Below are positions 42,994 through 52,316 of a stretch of 64,000 bases of DNA, in pieces. Position 1 is the first letter of the stretch. Each line of letters opens with the position of its first letter. A program made the translations under genes and the position numbers. Below the pieces are notes generated by a model. That model was not told the DNA's origin, did no database searches, and worked only from the letters and a program-made list of their open reading frames with translations. The DNA is from Bacteroidetes bacterium UBA2664 (GTDB taxonomy: Bacteria; Bacteroidota; Rhodothermia; Balneolales; Balneolaceae): contig DEMS01000023.1 of the NCBI GenBank assembly GCA_002359315.1, forward strand, positions 1 through 64,000. The letters run 5' to 3'.

Positions 42994-43677
42994 ATGGGTA
43001 TTATATCCACCAAAAATCTATCAAAAATATACAATCCGGATACAATTCCGGTCCATGCATTGAGAAATGTTAATCTGGATTTCGAGGTAGGTGAATTTAC
43101 AACGGTAAAGGGTCCGTCAGGATCCGGTAAAACAACGTTGCTGAATATGATTGGAGGGCTTGATAAACCAACTGAAGGCAGTGTTGAAATAGATGGGATT
43201 CAGATTACCGGTATGAAAGAGAGTAAACTGATCGATTTCAGGTTGCAGAATATAGGGTTTGTTTTTCAATCCTATAATTTAATACCGGTGTTTACAGCCT
43301 ATGAAAATGTCTCATTTATTATGCTTTTACAGAAAAGGCCAAAAAAGGAGATGGAGATGAGAGCCAAAGAGCTGCTTGAAGCAGTGGGGCTGAAGGATAA
43401 ATATCATTCCAGGCCTAAAGAACTGTCGGGCGGTGAACAGCAACGGGTAGCCGTTGCCAGAGCATTGGCATCTCAGCCTAAATTTATTTTGGCAGATGAA
43501 CCCACGGCAAATCTGGATACCAAATCAGCGATGAACCTGCTGGATATGATGGAAAAAATGAACCGTGAAGAGAACGTTACATTTATTTTTTCATCACACG
43601 ATCAAAGAGTGATTGATCGGGCAAAAAGAGTCATAACCATGGTGGATGGAGCGATTGAGAGTGATGAAACCAGGTAA
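42994..43677 (+). CDS. ABC transporter ATP-binding protein (LolD/MacB type)
   Basis: The ATPase of the preceding exporter. The ATG at 42994 gives the standard start MGIISTKNLSKIY; a TTG at 42943 within the permease gene would add 17 unusual residues. Walker A GPSGSGKTTLLN, Q-loop FVFQSYNLIPVFTAYENV, signature LSGGEQQRVAVARAL, Walker B FILADEPTANLD and H-loop SSHDQ are complete. It drives mechanotransmission by the two FtsX-type permeases rather than a conventional transport channel. Confidence 0.95.
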   Translation: MGIISTKNLSKIYNPDTIPVHALRNVNLDFEVGEFTTVKGPSGSGKTTLLNMIGGLDKPTEGSVEIDGIQITGMKESKLIDFRLQNIGFVFQSYNLIPVFTAYENVSFIMLLQKRPKKEMEMRAKELLEAVGLKDKYHSRPKELSGGEQQRVAVARALASQPKFILADEPTANLDTKSAMNLLDMMEKMNREENVTFIFSSHDQRVIDRAKRVITMVDGAIESDETR

Positions 43678-43723
43678 AACAGAGGTTCTCTGACAGTTAG
43701 ATTAAACAAATCAGAATATAGTT

Positions 43724-45010
43724 ATGAGCCTAAATAACACCCCCCTGCAACCTTCATTAGCGGGTCGTTTTGATTTCCCTCCCTTTAAGGGGAAGGCTCA
43801 AACCCCTACTCTCAAAGGGCCGAATGCAGATTTTTTACGGAGGACTTTAAAATCTATTTGGGTTCTTTCGATAATGATTATTGTTTTTGGAGTTCAGGTG
43901 TGTCACGCACAGCTCTCCGACCGTTTCGAAATATCCGGATATTTGCAAGGAATGCCGGTGAGAATGGCGGTTGATTTACCCGAACCATTTGGTGAGGAGA
44001 CCTTTTGGGAGTATCGAATACAAAACCGGTTGAATTTCAGGTGGTATGCATCTCAGGAAATTACCGTAAATGCACAAATGAGAACGCGGTTTTTTGCCGG
44101 TGATCTGGTAAAAGATATCCCCGGATATGCAGACGCGATTGATCGGGATGAGGGTTGGTTCAACTTATCATGGTTAATCGCGGAAGAGGAGAGCTGGCTG
44201 TTGCATTATATTCCGGATCGTTTAAATATGGAGTGGAACCGGAACGATTGGCGGGTAACCCTGGGACGGCAACGAATTAATTGGGGCATCAATACGGTCA
44301 GTAATCCAAATGACCTGTTCAATATTTACTCTTTTTACGATTTTGATTATCCGGAACGGCCGGGCAGCGATGCAGTGCGTATTCAGAAATTTCTGGATTG
44401 GTCAACAAGAGTTGAACTGGCGTATAGCCCGGCATCCGATATAAAAGAATCAGTAGGGGCCATTATGTTTGCAACCAACAGTCGGGGGTATGATTTTCAA
44501 GTGATTGGCGGGTATTATCAAAACAGGCTTGCACTGGGCGGGGGCTGGGCAGGAAGCATCAAACAGTCGGGGTTTAAAGGCGAGGTCATGTTATTTTCCA
44601 GTTTGGATGAAGATCCCGGCAATGAAAAAACGAATTTATTGATGGGCATCTCCATTGATCATATCTTTGATAACAGCCTTTATATGGTTGTTGAAGGGTT
44701 CTACAACCATGCCGGCGGACGAGATAACTTTTTACTGTTTGGAAGCACACTTTCGGCGGATAATCCATCCTTCTCCCGGTATCAATTGATGGCTCAGACA
44801 TCCTATCCGTTTTCGCCAATCTGGAACGGATCATTTGCAGCTATTTGGTACCCTGATGAAGAAGCCCTGTTTATGTCCCCATCGTTTAGTTACTCGATAC
44901 ATCAAAATATAGATATAAACCTGCTGACCCAGATATTCATCGGCAGCAGTGATTCTGCATTCGGTTCAGCCGGCAGTGTTGCGATGGCATCCGTTAAATG
45001 GAATTTTTGA
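43724..45010 (+). CDS. Putative outer-membrane beta-barrel protein with repeat-derived N-terminal extension
   Basis: A 428-residue protein, mostly alternating aromatic/polar strands, ending in the aromatic VAMASVKWNF typical of outer-membrane barrels. No named family is recognised. A hydrophobic export segment (SIWVLSIMIIVFGVQVCHAQ) lies near residues 44-63, unusually far from the ATG. The 42 residues before it are Pro-rich and encoded by a palindromic, intergenic-repeat-like sequence (43774-43796 core). Either the true start is an alternative codon close to the signal peptide, or a repeat has been captured in frame. It follows the ABC exporter by 46 bases and is probably its outer-membrane partner. 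Confidence 0.75.
   Translation: MSLNNTPLQPSLAGRFDFPPFKGKAQTPTLKGPNADFLRRTLKSIWVLSIMIIVFGVQVCHAQLSDRFEISGYLQGMPVRMAVDLPEPFGEETFWEYRIQNRLNFRWYASQEITVNAQMRTRFFAGDLVKDIPGYADAIDRDEGWFNLSWLIAEEESWLLHYIPDRLNMEWNRNDWRVTLGRQRINWGINTVSNPNDLFNIYSFYDFDYPERPGSDAVRIQKFLDWSTRVELAYSPASDIKESVGAIMFATNSRGYDFQVIGGYYQNRLALGGGWAGSIKQSGFKGEVMLFSSLDEDPGNEKTNLLMGISIDHIFDNSLYMVVEGFYNHAGGRDNFLLFGSTLSADNPSFSRYQLMAQTSYPFSPIWNGSFAAIWYPDEEALFMSPSFSYSIHQNIDINLLTQIFIGSSDSAFGSAGSVAMASVKWNF
43774..43796. repeat. Palindromic repeat-like sequence inside a coding region
   Basis: TTCCCTCCCTTTAAGGGGAAGGC: a CCCTTTAAGGGG palindrome with purine/pyrimidine flanks, of the sort found in intergenic repeats of Bacteroidota. Here it is in frame at the beginning of the beta-barrel gene. 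Confidence 0.4.
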
Positions 45011-45087
45011 TCAACGAGAAAATTAAACATCGTTTATAAGTTCAAAGAGAGATTTGTACATTGCTTTGAACAGGAAAAAATAATGAA

Positions 45088-45867
45088 ATGCAATCCATCA
45101 TGAAGAAACGGCTTCAGATGAACATGCTGTTAATAATGATCCTGACGATTGCCGGTACATTGGCAGCAGCAAGTTCTATTCAGATAAATACAGATCAGGA
45201 AAATGAGGATCATATGCTTGTTAAGAAAACCGATGATTTTACAATAACAGGAGATGGCTCATCCAAAAACTGGAATCGAACCGAGTGGCATGAACTGATT
45301 CAGCGCCGGAATCACGATCAGAGTGACGGGTACAAATCTGAGTTCAAAGTGCTCTATTCAGAGACCGGTATCTATATTTTATATCGCAATGAAGATCGTA
45401 TTCTAAATGCTACACTCGAAGAACATTTTTCAGAATTGTGGTATGAAGATGTTGTGGAGGCGTTTTTCTGGACGGATGAATCAACCCCTGATTATTTCGA
45501 GTATGAACTCTCCCCTCTCAATTATGAATTGCCGCTAATAGTGACAAATCTGGAGGGTGAGTTGGTCCACTGGATTCCGTTTGCAAACAGTTATCACGAA
45601 GAAAGTGACCGTAAAACCCAACATAAAACCACGATTATTGGCGGTGAAAAACGAAGCGGTGCAGCAATTGAAGGCTGGATTGCAGAAATATTTATCCCTT
45701 TCAAATTGATGCATCCATTGAAAAAAATATATCCGGATTCGGGGTCAAAGTGGAGAGCCAATTTCTATCGAGTTGATTACGATGATGGCGCAACACCTTA
45801 CTCTTGGCAACCCTATGAAACGAATTTTCATGATTATGAAAATTATGGGGTTTTACTGTTTGAGTAG
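45088..45867 (+). CDS. Exported protein with CBM9-like domain
   Basis: A 259-residue exported protein. The N terminus has a signal-type hydrophobic segment (MNMLLIMILTIAGTLAAASS); AGGA at 45072-45075 suits the ATG at 45088, and an ATG at 45100 is an alternative. The rest is a beta-sandwich of the carbohydrate-binding module family 9 type: KVLYSETGIYILYRNEDRIL, LWYEDVVEAFFWTDESTPDYFEYELSPLNYELPLIV, GWIAEIFIPF and KWRANFYRVDYDDG. CBM9 domains bind sugars or serve as heme/sugar modules. It is the last gene of the GbsR-led series and converges with the D-aminoacylase-like gene. Confidence 0.8.
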   Translation: MQSIMKKRLQMNMLLIMILTIAGTLAAASSIQINTDQENEDHMLVKKTDDFTITGDGSSKNWNRTEWHELIQRRNHDQSDGYKSEFKVLYSETGIYILYRNEDRILNATLEEHFSELWYEDVVEAFFWTDESTPDYFEYELSPLNYELPLIVTNLEGELVHWIPFANSYHEESDRKTQHKTTIIGGEKRSGAAIEGWIAEIFIPFKLMHPLKKIYPDSGSKWRANFYRVDYDDGATPYSWQPYETNFHDYENYGVLLFE

Positions 45868-45900
45868 GGTTTAAACCTGGCAAGAAAAATTGAATGTACA

Positions 45901-47454
45901 TCAATTCTTACGAATCACCCGCCCCGGAAGGGTACTGTTTTTAACCCCGTTTCGAACTACATCAACACCATTAACAAAGACCCAGTCAAAGCCTTCTGCG
46001 TATCGATGGGGCTCTTCAAAAGTTGCTTGGTCAACAACATTTTGAGGATCAAAAATTAACAGATCAGCTGCAAACCCTTCTTTGATAAGGCCGCGCGGCA
46101 ACGTAACCTGATCAGGGTTTGACAATCCGAGAGTTTCCGCGGTTAATCCACTCATTTTATGTATGGCTTCTTCAAGAGTCAGCAGATTCTCTTCGGTTAC
46201 ATATTGCCGAATAATTTTAGCGAAACTGCCATACCCTCTTGGATGACGCATCGACGGACTTCCATCGGAGCTGACCATTACAAATGGATCAGCCAAAAAA
46301 CGTTTCATCACATTTTCATTCATCACAAAGTAGGCAGCACTGGCGCCTCGCGGGCCAATATCATCTATTAAAACATCCTCAAAGGGTTTATTAAGCTCTT
46401 CCGCCACCTCAGCCAATGTTTTCCCAGCCCATGGAGCCGTGCCAAAAAGAGTGGCTTCCGGGCCATTTCTCATTTGAATCCGATTTCTCAGATAATTTTC
46501 GAGATCTTCTCTCCGGTTCTCAACAATATCATCATAATTATTCGGCGGCAGAGCCCATTCCGGAAATACGAGTGCAATACCCGTGAAACTGGCAATATAA
46601 GGATAGACATCAGCGGTGGCCGCAATCCCCTCATCCCGGGCTTCATCCAACAGATCAAGCAACACTTCAGCTCTATCCGGATTATTACTGAAAACGATTT
46701 TGATATGTGAGACGTGTACGGCCGCACCTGAACCGCGGCCTTGGTTAAGGAGTTCAGTTATTGAGCCCTCAATCGCATCATCATCTTCATTTCGAATGTG
46801 ACTCATAACCAGTCCGTCAATAGCGGCTACCGGTTTTGCCAGCTCGACCAATTCGGATAAGTCAGCAAATGTGCCGTGATCATATTCGAGTCCGGTACTC
46901 AATCCAAAAGATCCTGCGGTCAAAGATTCAGAAAGAATGTTTTTCATCTGATTGATATAGGATGGAGATAATTCGGGTACACGGGGTGCGTCAACAATCT
47001 GTCTGAGCGTATTATGGCCGACAAAGTGAATTATATTAGGCCCGGTTCCCAAGCGATCAACGTCATTCATCCACCCCTCGACATCTGTACCGCCCGGGCT
47101 CTGTCCGTCCTGACCCAATGTTATGGTAGTAACCCCCATGGACAAAAAATTATCAAACCGCGGAGTTTCTATCGGATCTCCATGAGAATGAGGATCGATA
47201 AAACCGGGGGATACAACTCGTTCTTTCGCATCAATGATCTCATCTGCAACAACGGATGAGGGTTCAAATGTGCCGATTCTTACAATTATTCCATCATTAA
47301 TCAGGACATGGCCGGTCGTTGCTTCTGAACCGGTTCCGTCAATGATGGTTGCATTTGTAATTAAATAGTCGAATCGATCCCTGTCGGCCGAATGTGCACA
47401 AGCAGAAAAAAACAGAATGAAAAGAGTTGAAAAGATGCTGATCCATTTATTCAT
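45901..47454 (-). CDS. N-acyl-D-amino-acid deacylase-like amidohydrolase lipoprotein
   Basis: A 517-residue member of the D-aminoacylase group of amidohydrolases. The lipoprotein signal ends LFFSAC (Cys19), so it works outside the cytoplasm. The zinc motif PGFIDPHSHGD is at about residues 86-96. Later landmarks are STGLEYDHGTFADLSEL, VHVSHIK, the DAEAT-like DEARDEGIAATADVYPY, SSDGSPSMRHPRGYGSF and RGLIKEGFAADLLIFDP. D-aminoacylases release free D-amino acids from N-acylated forms. The next gene downstream in the window is convergent; upstream on the same strand lies a fructosamine-kinase-like gene with a 20-base gap. Confidence 0.9.
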   Translation of the reverse strand: MNKWISIFSTLFILFFSACAHSADRDRFDYLITNATIIDGTGSEATTGHVLINDGIIVRIGTFEPSSVVADEIIDAKERVVSPGFIDPHSHGDPIETPRFDNFLSMGVTTITLGQDGQSPGGTDVEGWMNDVDRLGTGPNIIHFVGHNTLRQIVDAPRVPELSPSYINQMKNILSESLTAGSFGLSTGLEYDHGTFADLSELVELAKPVAAIDGLVMSHIRNEDDDAIEGSITELLNQGRGSGAAVHVSHIKIVFSNNPDRAEVLLDLLDEARDEGIAATADVYPYIASFTGIALVFPEWALPPNNYDDIVENRREDLENYLRNRIQMRNGPEATLFGTAPWAGKTLAEVAEELNKPFEDVLIDDIGPRGASAAYFVMNENVMKRFLADPFVMVSSDGSPSMRHPRGYGSFAKIIRQYVTEENLLTLEEAIHKMSGLTAETLGLSNPDQVTLPRGLIKEGFAADLLIFDPQNVVDQATFEEPHRYAEGFDWVFVNGVDVVRNGVKNSTLPGRVIRKN

Positions 47455-47474
47455 AGTATCGGATATGTAACAAA

Positions 47475-48335
47475 TTAAAATCGTTTGAGTTGATGTTCGA
47501 CTTGTGAAATATAGTGTCCGCCAAAGAGATTTGCGTGCACAAAAAGAGGGTAGAGATTGTAAATGGGAATTCGATCATTGAACCCGGGCTCGAGTGAAGT
47601 GATCGATTCATAACCGTGATAGAACTCCTTCGAAAATCCTCCAAACATATGTGTGAATGCAAGGTCCATTTCAGGATGGCCATAATAGACGGCCGGATCG
47701 ATCAGTACACCTTGACCGGATTCATTGAATAAATAGTTTCCTCCCCATAGGTCTCCGTGCAACAAAGAGGGGCGGCATGGCGGAAACAGATCGTCTAATT
47801 TTTTAGCAAGCCGATCCGCGCTGGTTTTTAGATTAATTGACAGTTTGCCCGAATCTACGGCTAATTTTAATTGGGGATTGATTCGTTCTTGAATAAAAAA
47901 ATCACTCCAGCTCTTGTGATTATGGTTACTCTGAGGTAATCGGCCTATATAATTATTGGAGGAGAACCCAAATGACGGCCCCTCATTTTTATGCAATTTG
48001 GCGAGTTCAGCGCCAAAATGAAATGAATTGCCTTTTGTTGACTCCTTGATGAATTCCAGCAGTAGAAATCCTGGCTGATCAGTTTTTGGCCTTCCGACAG
48101 CGATGACTTCCGGAATTATCAGGCCGGAATCAGATTTACGCATTTCATTCAGGCCTTCCTTCTCCTTTTCAAAGAAATCCGGCGGAACATCGGTATTTAG
48201 TTTTAAGAAAAACTCACCCCGGTTTGTGGAGATTTTATACGACTGATTGATATCTCCACCGGATATTCGATGTTCATTTTCGATCTCTATAGAATGTTCA
48301 TCATGGAGATGATCACGAAGGGATTGTGGAATCAT
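47475..48335 (-). CDS. Fructosamine kinase-family protein
   Basis: A 286-residue kinase of the fructosamine-3-kinase family (APH/protein-kinase-like fold). Fructosamine kinases phosphorylate sugar adducts on lysine, triggering deglycation. ATP-binding and catalytic segments are SGGDINQSYKISTNRGEFFLKLN, FLLLEFIKE, the catalytic HGDLWGGNYLFNESGQGVLIDPAVYYGHPEMDLAFTHMFGGF and HEYES-like YHGYESI. The HGDLWxGN motif and DPAVYYGHxExDLA are diagnostic. It forms a unit with the tyrosine phosphatase (5-base gap), as often seen in Bacteroidota and cyanobacteria. Confidence 0.95.
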   Translation of the reverse strand: MIPQSLRDHLHDEHSIEIENEHRISGGDINQSYKISTNRGEFFLKLNTDVPPDFFEKEKEGLNEMRKSDSGLIIPEVIAVGRPKTDQPGFLLLEFIKESTKGNSFHFGAELAKLHKNEGPSFGFSSNNYIGRLPQSNHNHKSWSDFFIQERINPQLKLAVDSGKLSINLKTSADRLAKKLDDLFPPCRPSLLHGDLWGGNYLFNESGQGVLIDPAVYYGHPEMDLAFTHMFGGFSKEFYHGYESITSLEPGFNDRIPIYNLYPLFVHANLFGGHYISQVEHQLKRF

Positions 48336-48340
48336 CCGAT

Positions 48341-48847
48341 TCAGTTCGATTCTATTTCCGGTTCCAATTCATTTAGCAGGTTTTCACAGCTTCGTTTTAC
48401 AATCTGAAATACATTCTCAAAACCCTGCATGCCGCCATAATAGGGATCGGGAACAGAACCGTCGTCAGGGGTAGGGTCAAAATCCCGCATCAGTTTAATT
48501 TTGTGGTCAAAGGATCCATCTTTGTCCATATGTTTGATATTTTTTAGATTTTCTTTATCCATGGCAACAATCAAATCATACTCTTTCAGGTCGCTCTGTT
48601 GAAACTGCTGTGCACGAGAATTCAATTTTACATCGTGCTGATTAGCCGTCCACTGACTTTTACTGTTAGCCGGCTCGCCGATATGAAAAGCTGAAGTTCC
48701 GGCGGAATCGATTTGAAAGTAGGATTGTAATCCTTTTTCATTCACCAAATGTTGAAAAACTCCCTCTCCTGTAGGGCTTCGACAAATATTGCCAAGGCAG
48801 ACAAAAATCAGTTTATAAGGATTTTCTTTAGTAATAGCTCTTTTCAT
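48341..48847 (-). CDS. Low molecular weight protein-tyrosine phosphatase
   Basis: A 168-residue LMW-PTP starting at ATG 48847 (MKRAITKENPYKLIFVCLGN); an in-frame ATG further upstream at 48952 would add a 35-residue extension with no resemblance. The P-loop is CLGNICRS, with nucleophile Cys17 and Arg23. The general-acid Asp is in VPDPYYGG. It may act on tyrosine-phosphorylated kinases of capsule control or, given the fructosamine kinase coupling, on small phosphates. It diverges from ileS. Confidence 0.95.
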   Translation of the reverse strand: MKRAITKENPYKLIFVCLGNICRSPTGEGVFQHLVNEKGLQSYFQIDSAGTSAFHIGEPANSKSQWTANQHDVKLNSRAQQFQQSDLKEYDLIVAMDKENLKNIKHMDKDGSFDHKIKLMRDFDPTPDDGSVPDPYYGGMQGFENVFQIVKRSCENLLNELEPEIESN

Positions 48848-48973
48848 AGTGATTTTAAAAAATTGGAATAATCTAACAGGCGGTCTTTTCCGGCCTTTAA
48901 ATAAGGAATGGAAAAGATGGCTAAAATGCCATTTAAATGATAAAAAAGGCAATAATGGGATTTAAGTCGATCG

Positions 48974-48995
48974 GTCAGATCAAATTTAATCTGAC
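48974..48995. repeat. Inverted repeat upstream of ileS
   Basis: GTCAGAT (48974-48980) and ATCTGAC (48989-48995) flank the AT-rich loop CAAATTTA. It lies in the divergent region between the LMW-PTP gene and ileS, about 130 bases from each start. It could be an operator or an RNA hairpin; no T tract follows. Confidence 0.4.
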
Positions 48996-49067
48996 ATTAA
49001 GTTTGAATGATTCTATCTTCAATGCCCCTGTTGCAAGGAGTAAAAAATTCATAATTACAGAAAGTAC

Positions 49068-49095
49068 TTTGATTGTGAAGCTTTTCGTATATTTA
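49068..49095 (+). promoter_or_regulatory. Candidate ileS promoter
   Basis: TTTG (49068-49071) and TATATTTA (49088-49095) resemble the -33/-7 pair, but the 16-base spacer is shorter than the usual 19-21. Transcription would start about 30 bases before the ileS ATG. Confidence 0.35.
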
Positions 49096-49126
49096 GTGCT
49101 TATTAATTTTTCAAAAATGAACCGTA

Positions 49127-52100
49127 GTGTTCAATATGGCTAATAAATTCAGTGAAATAAAGCAGCTTACGTATCCAAAAGCAGAAGTAGAGATACTTAA
49201 CTGGTGGAAAGAGAATCAAATTTTTCAAAAAAGTCTGGATTCACGCGTCGAGGGGATCCCTTTTACTTTTTTTGAGGGACCGCCGACTGCGAATGGTAAA
49301 CCCGGAATCCATCATGTGATGGGCAGAACGGTAAAGGATCTTTTTTGCAGGTATAAGACCCTGAAGGGATTTAAAGTAGAGAGAAAAGGGGGCTGGGACA
49401 CTCATGGACTTCCAGTTGAGATCGAGGTGGAGAAAGCTCTGGGTCTTGAGGGAAGATCTCAGGTCGAGGAGTATGGATTAAAAGAGTATAACGCTCAATG
49501 CCGCAAGAGTGTTTTAAAGTATAAGGATCTATGGGATAAACTCACGACCAGAATGGGTTATTGGGTGGATCTTGAGAATCCCTATGTTACCTTTGAGAAC
49601 GACTATATTGAATCTGTATGGTGGGCTTTTAAGGAGTTGTATGACAAAGGGCTGGTTTATAAAGGATATAAAATACAGTGGTATTCGCCCGGCAGCGGAA
49701 CGGTTCTCTCTTCTCACGAAGTGAGTCTGGGTTACGAAGAGACACAAGACCCCTCCATTTTTGTCAAATTTCCATTGGATGCTGATCCGAACGTATTTTT
49801 TCTGGCCTGGACCACCACACCCTGGACGATCATCTCCAATATGGCGCTGGCAGTAAATCCGGCTTTGGACTATGTAAAAATCAGGGTATCAGAGGATGAT
49901 AAAACAGAACATTATATCCTGGCTAAAGGCTGTCTGGACGATGCGATCAACCATGACTATGAAATAGTTGATTCCTACAAAGGAAAAGATCTGATCGGCT
50001 GGGTTTATAAACCGGTGTTTGATTATGCCCTGAAAGAGCACAAAAAAGAGAGTGCCTGGAGAGTGATTGGTGCAGACTATGTGACGACGGACGAGGGTAC
50101 CGGTGTTGTACACACTGCGCCGGCTTTTGGAGCGGATGACTTTGATACAGCTAAAAGTGCAGGTATTCCGATGTATAATCCTATTGACCGTGATGGACGA
50201 TTTACCAAACAAGTCAAAGATTTTCAGGGGTTGTGGTTTAAAGATGCCGATAAGGAGATCGTTAAAGCAATAAAGGATAAGGGATTGATGTATCATCATG
50301 AGACATACCTTCACAATTATCCTTTTGACTGGAGAAAAGGGACTCCATTAATGTCCTACCCTGTTGATTCCTGGTTTATCCGTACTACGGATGTCAAAGA
50401 AAAGATGGTTGAAATCAACAAAACGATTAACTGGAAGCCGGAGAGTACCGGAAGCGGACGCTTTGGTACGTGGCTGGAAAATAATGTTGATTGGGCTGTA
50501 TCCAGACAGCGTTTTTGGGGAACGCCAATTCCTATTTGGGTGAGTGACAAAAATCCGGAATATTTTGAGTGCATCGGAAGTGTCGAAGAACTAAAAAAGA
50601 AAGCAGGACTGGGATCGGATAAAGAGATTGAACTGCACCGGCCCTATATTGATGAATACACCTGGAAGTGCCCGGAAGGGGGAACGATGCGCCGTATACC
50701 CGATCTGCTGGATGTGTGGTTTGACTCCGGCGCAATGCCATGGGCACAATGGCATTATCCCTTTGAGAATAAGAAAAAATTTAAGCAAAATTTCCCCGCT
50801 GATTTTATTGCTGAGGGTGTGGATCAGACAAGAGGCTGGTTCTATACGCTGCACGCTTTAGGGACGATGTTATTCGATAAGCCCGCGTATAAAAATGTGG
50901 TATCAAATGGACTTGTTCTGGATGCGAAAGGTGCAAAAATGAGCAAATCGAAAGGCAATACAGTTGATCCGAACGAGGTTATCCAAAAATTTGGTGCCGA
51001 CACGGTTCGATGGTATATGATGAGTAACTCATCCCCATGGGAAAATCTCAAATTTAGTGAAGAAGGGCTCAGTGAAGTCCAAAGGAAGTTTTTTAATACA
51101 ATTGTGAGCACGTACTCTTTCTTTGCACTTTACGCAAATATAGATGGGTTCAAATTTTCCGGATCACCCATTCAGAATGCTGAACGATCTGAAATGGATC
51201 GATGGATCATCTCCCGATTAAATTCTACCGTTAAGCAGACGGATGAGCTCTTTGAACAATACGAGCCGACAAAAGCAGCCAGAGAAATTGAGCAGTTTGT
51301 TGATGAATTAAGTAACTGGTACATTCGCAGAAGCCGCCGCCGCTTTTGGAAAGAGGGTAAAAGTCTGGACAAAACAGCCGCTTATCAAACACTTTTTGAG
51401 TGTCTTTTAAGTTTGTCAAAAATGATATCTCCGATTGCACCGTTTATGGGAGAGTGGTTGTATCAAAGATTGAATGAAGTAGCAAAACAGGAAGAAAAAT
51501 CTGTCCATATTTCATTCTATCCCGCTGTAGAAGAGACGGCTATAGATAAGCAGCTGGAACAAAGGATGGAGATTGCGAGAGTTATCAGTTCAATGGTATT
51601 ACGGGTACGCAATCAGATTGACGTGAATGTTCGTCAGCCTCTTGCAAAAATAATATTGCCGATCAGTGAAGATGAAAGGGTTATGGTTGATGCCGTAAAG
51701 AATATTATTTTAGATGAAGTAAACGTTAAAAAAATTCTTTATGTAAAAGATGATTCCGATATTGTAAGTAAGTCAGCGAAGCCAAATTTTCCTATATTAG
51801 GGAAACGGCTTGGTAAGAAGATGAAAGCTGTTACAAGCCGGATCAATAATCTGAGCACAGAAGAGATTAGTGAGTTTGAGGATAAGGGAAATCTTGAAAT
51901 CACTCTGGATGATGGTGAGATAATTAGAATTTCATCTGAGGAGTTGGAGATCCAACGCACCGGATTGGAAGGATGGTCTGTAGAAACTGAAAAAGGCATC
52001 ACAGTTGCAGTTGATACAGAGCTTACACCGGAGCTTATTCGCGAAGGACTTTCTCGCGAATTTGTGAATCGTATTCAAAACATGCGAAAAGAGGCCGATT

Positions 52101-52306
52101 TTGAGGTGACAGATCGAATCACCATCGGATTTTCAGGGAGTGATAAATTAGTTGAAGCGGTAGAAAAAGCAATGAAGAGCATAAAGACGGAAACACTTGC
52201 GGAAGAGATCGAAACCAATTTATTGAAAGTGTCAGACTTTGTGAAAGTCTGGGAGATTGATGGAATGGAAACAGAAATTTCGATTCGAAGAAATATTAAC
52301 AATTAA
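49127..52306 (+). CDS. ileS: Isoleucyl-tRNA synthetase, type 2, with GXHH signature
   Basis: IleRS charges tRNA-Ile and proofreads valine. The 1059-residue size, the ENP-like FEGPPTANGKPGIHHVMGRTVKDLFCRYKTLKGFKVERKGGWDTHGLPVEI start and the lack of a C-terminal zinc finger identify the type 2 (eukaryote-like) enzyme. The class I signature, usually HXGH, reads GIHH at residues 60-63 (49304-49315), so first and third positions are swapped. KMSKS is intact at residues 604-608 (50936-50950). The editing domain has TTPWTIISN and DEGTGVVHTAPAFGADDF. Two ATGs, 49127 and 49136 (MANKFSEIKQ), are plausible starts. dksA-like and lspA genes follow as one unit. Confidence 0.96.
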   Translation: MFNMANKFSEIKQLTYPKAEVEILNWWKENQIFQKSLDSRVEGIPFTFFEGPPTANGKPGIHHVMGRTVKDLFCRYKTLKGFKVERKGGWDTHGLPVEIEVEKALGLEGRSQVEEYGLKEYNAQCRKSVLKYKDLWDKLTTRMGYWVDLENPYVTFENDYIESVWWAFKELYDKGLVYKGYKIQWYSPGSGTVLSSHEVSLGYEETQDPSIFVKFPLDADPNVFFLAWTTTPWTIISNMALAVNPALDYVKIRVSEDDKTEHYILAKGCLDDAINHDYEIVDSYKGKDLIGWVYKPVFDYALKEHKKESAWRVIGADYVTTDEGTGVVHTAPAFGADDFDTAKSAGIPMYNPIDRDGRFTKQVKDFQGLWFKDADKEIVKAIKDKGLMYHHETYLHNYPFDWRKGTPLMSYPVDSWFIRTTDVKEKMVEINKTINWKPESTGSGRFGTWLENNVDWAVSRQRFWGTPIPIWVSDKNPEYFECIGSVEELKKKAGLGSDKEIELHRPYIDEYTWKCPEGGTMRRIPDLLDVWFDSGAMPWAQWHYPFENKKKFKQNFPADFIAEGVDQTRGWFYTLHALGTMLFDKPAYKNVVSNGLVLDAKGAKMSKSKGNTVDPNEVIQKFGADTVRWYMMSNSSPWENLKFSEEGLSEVQRKFFNTIVSTYSFFALYANIDGFKFSGSPIQNAERSEMDRWIISRLNSTVKQTDELFEQYEPTKAAREIEQFVDELSNWYIRRSRRRFWKEGKSLDKTAAYQTLFECLLSLSKMISPIAPFMGEWLYQRLNEVAKQEEKSVHISFYPAVEETAIDKQLEQRMEIARVISSMVLRVRNQIDVNVRQPLAKIILPISEDERVMVDAVKNIILDEVNVKKILYVKDDSDIVSKSAKPNFPILGKRLGKKMKAVTSRINNLSTEEISEFEDKGNLEITLDDGEIIRISSEELEIQRTGLEGWSVETEKGITVAVDTELTPELIREGLSREFVNRIQNMRKEADFEVTDRITIGFSGSDKLVEAVEKAMKSIKTETLAEEIETNLLKVSDFVKVWEIDGMETEISIRRNINN

Positions 52307-52316
52307 TCATCAAGAT

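Noticed and set aside
48937..49143. 68-codon plus-strand frame just before ileS
   Set aside because: It overlaps the ileS start, has no recognisable family or ribosome-binding site, and covers the candidate promoter and inverted repeat.
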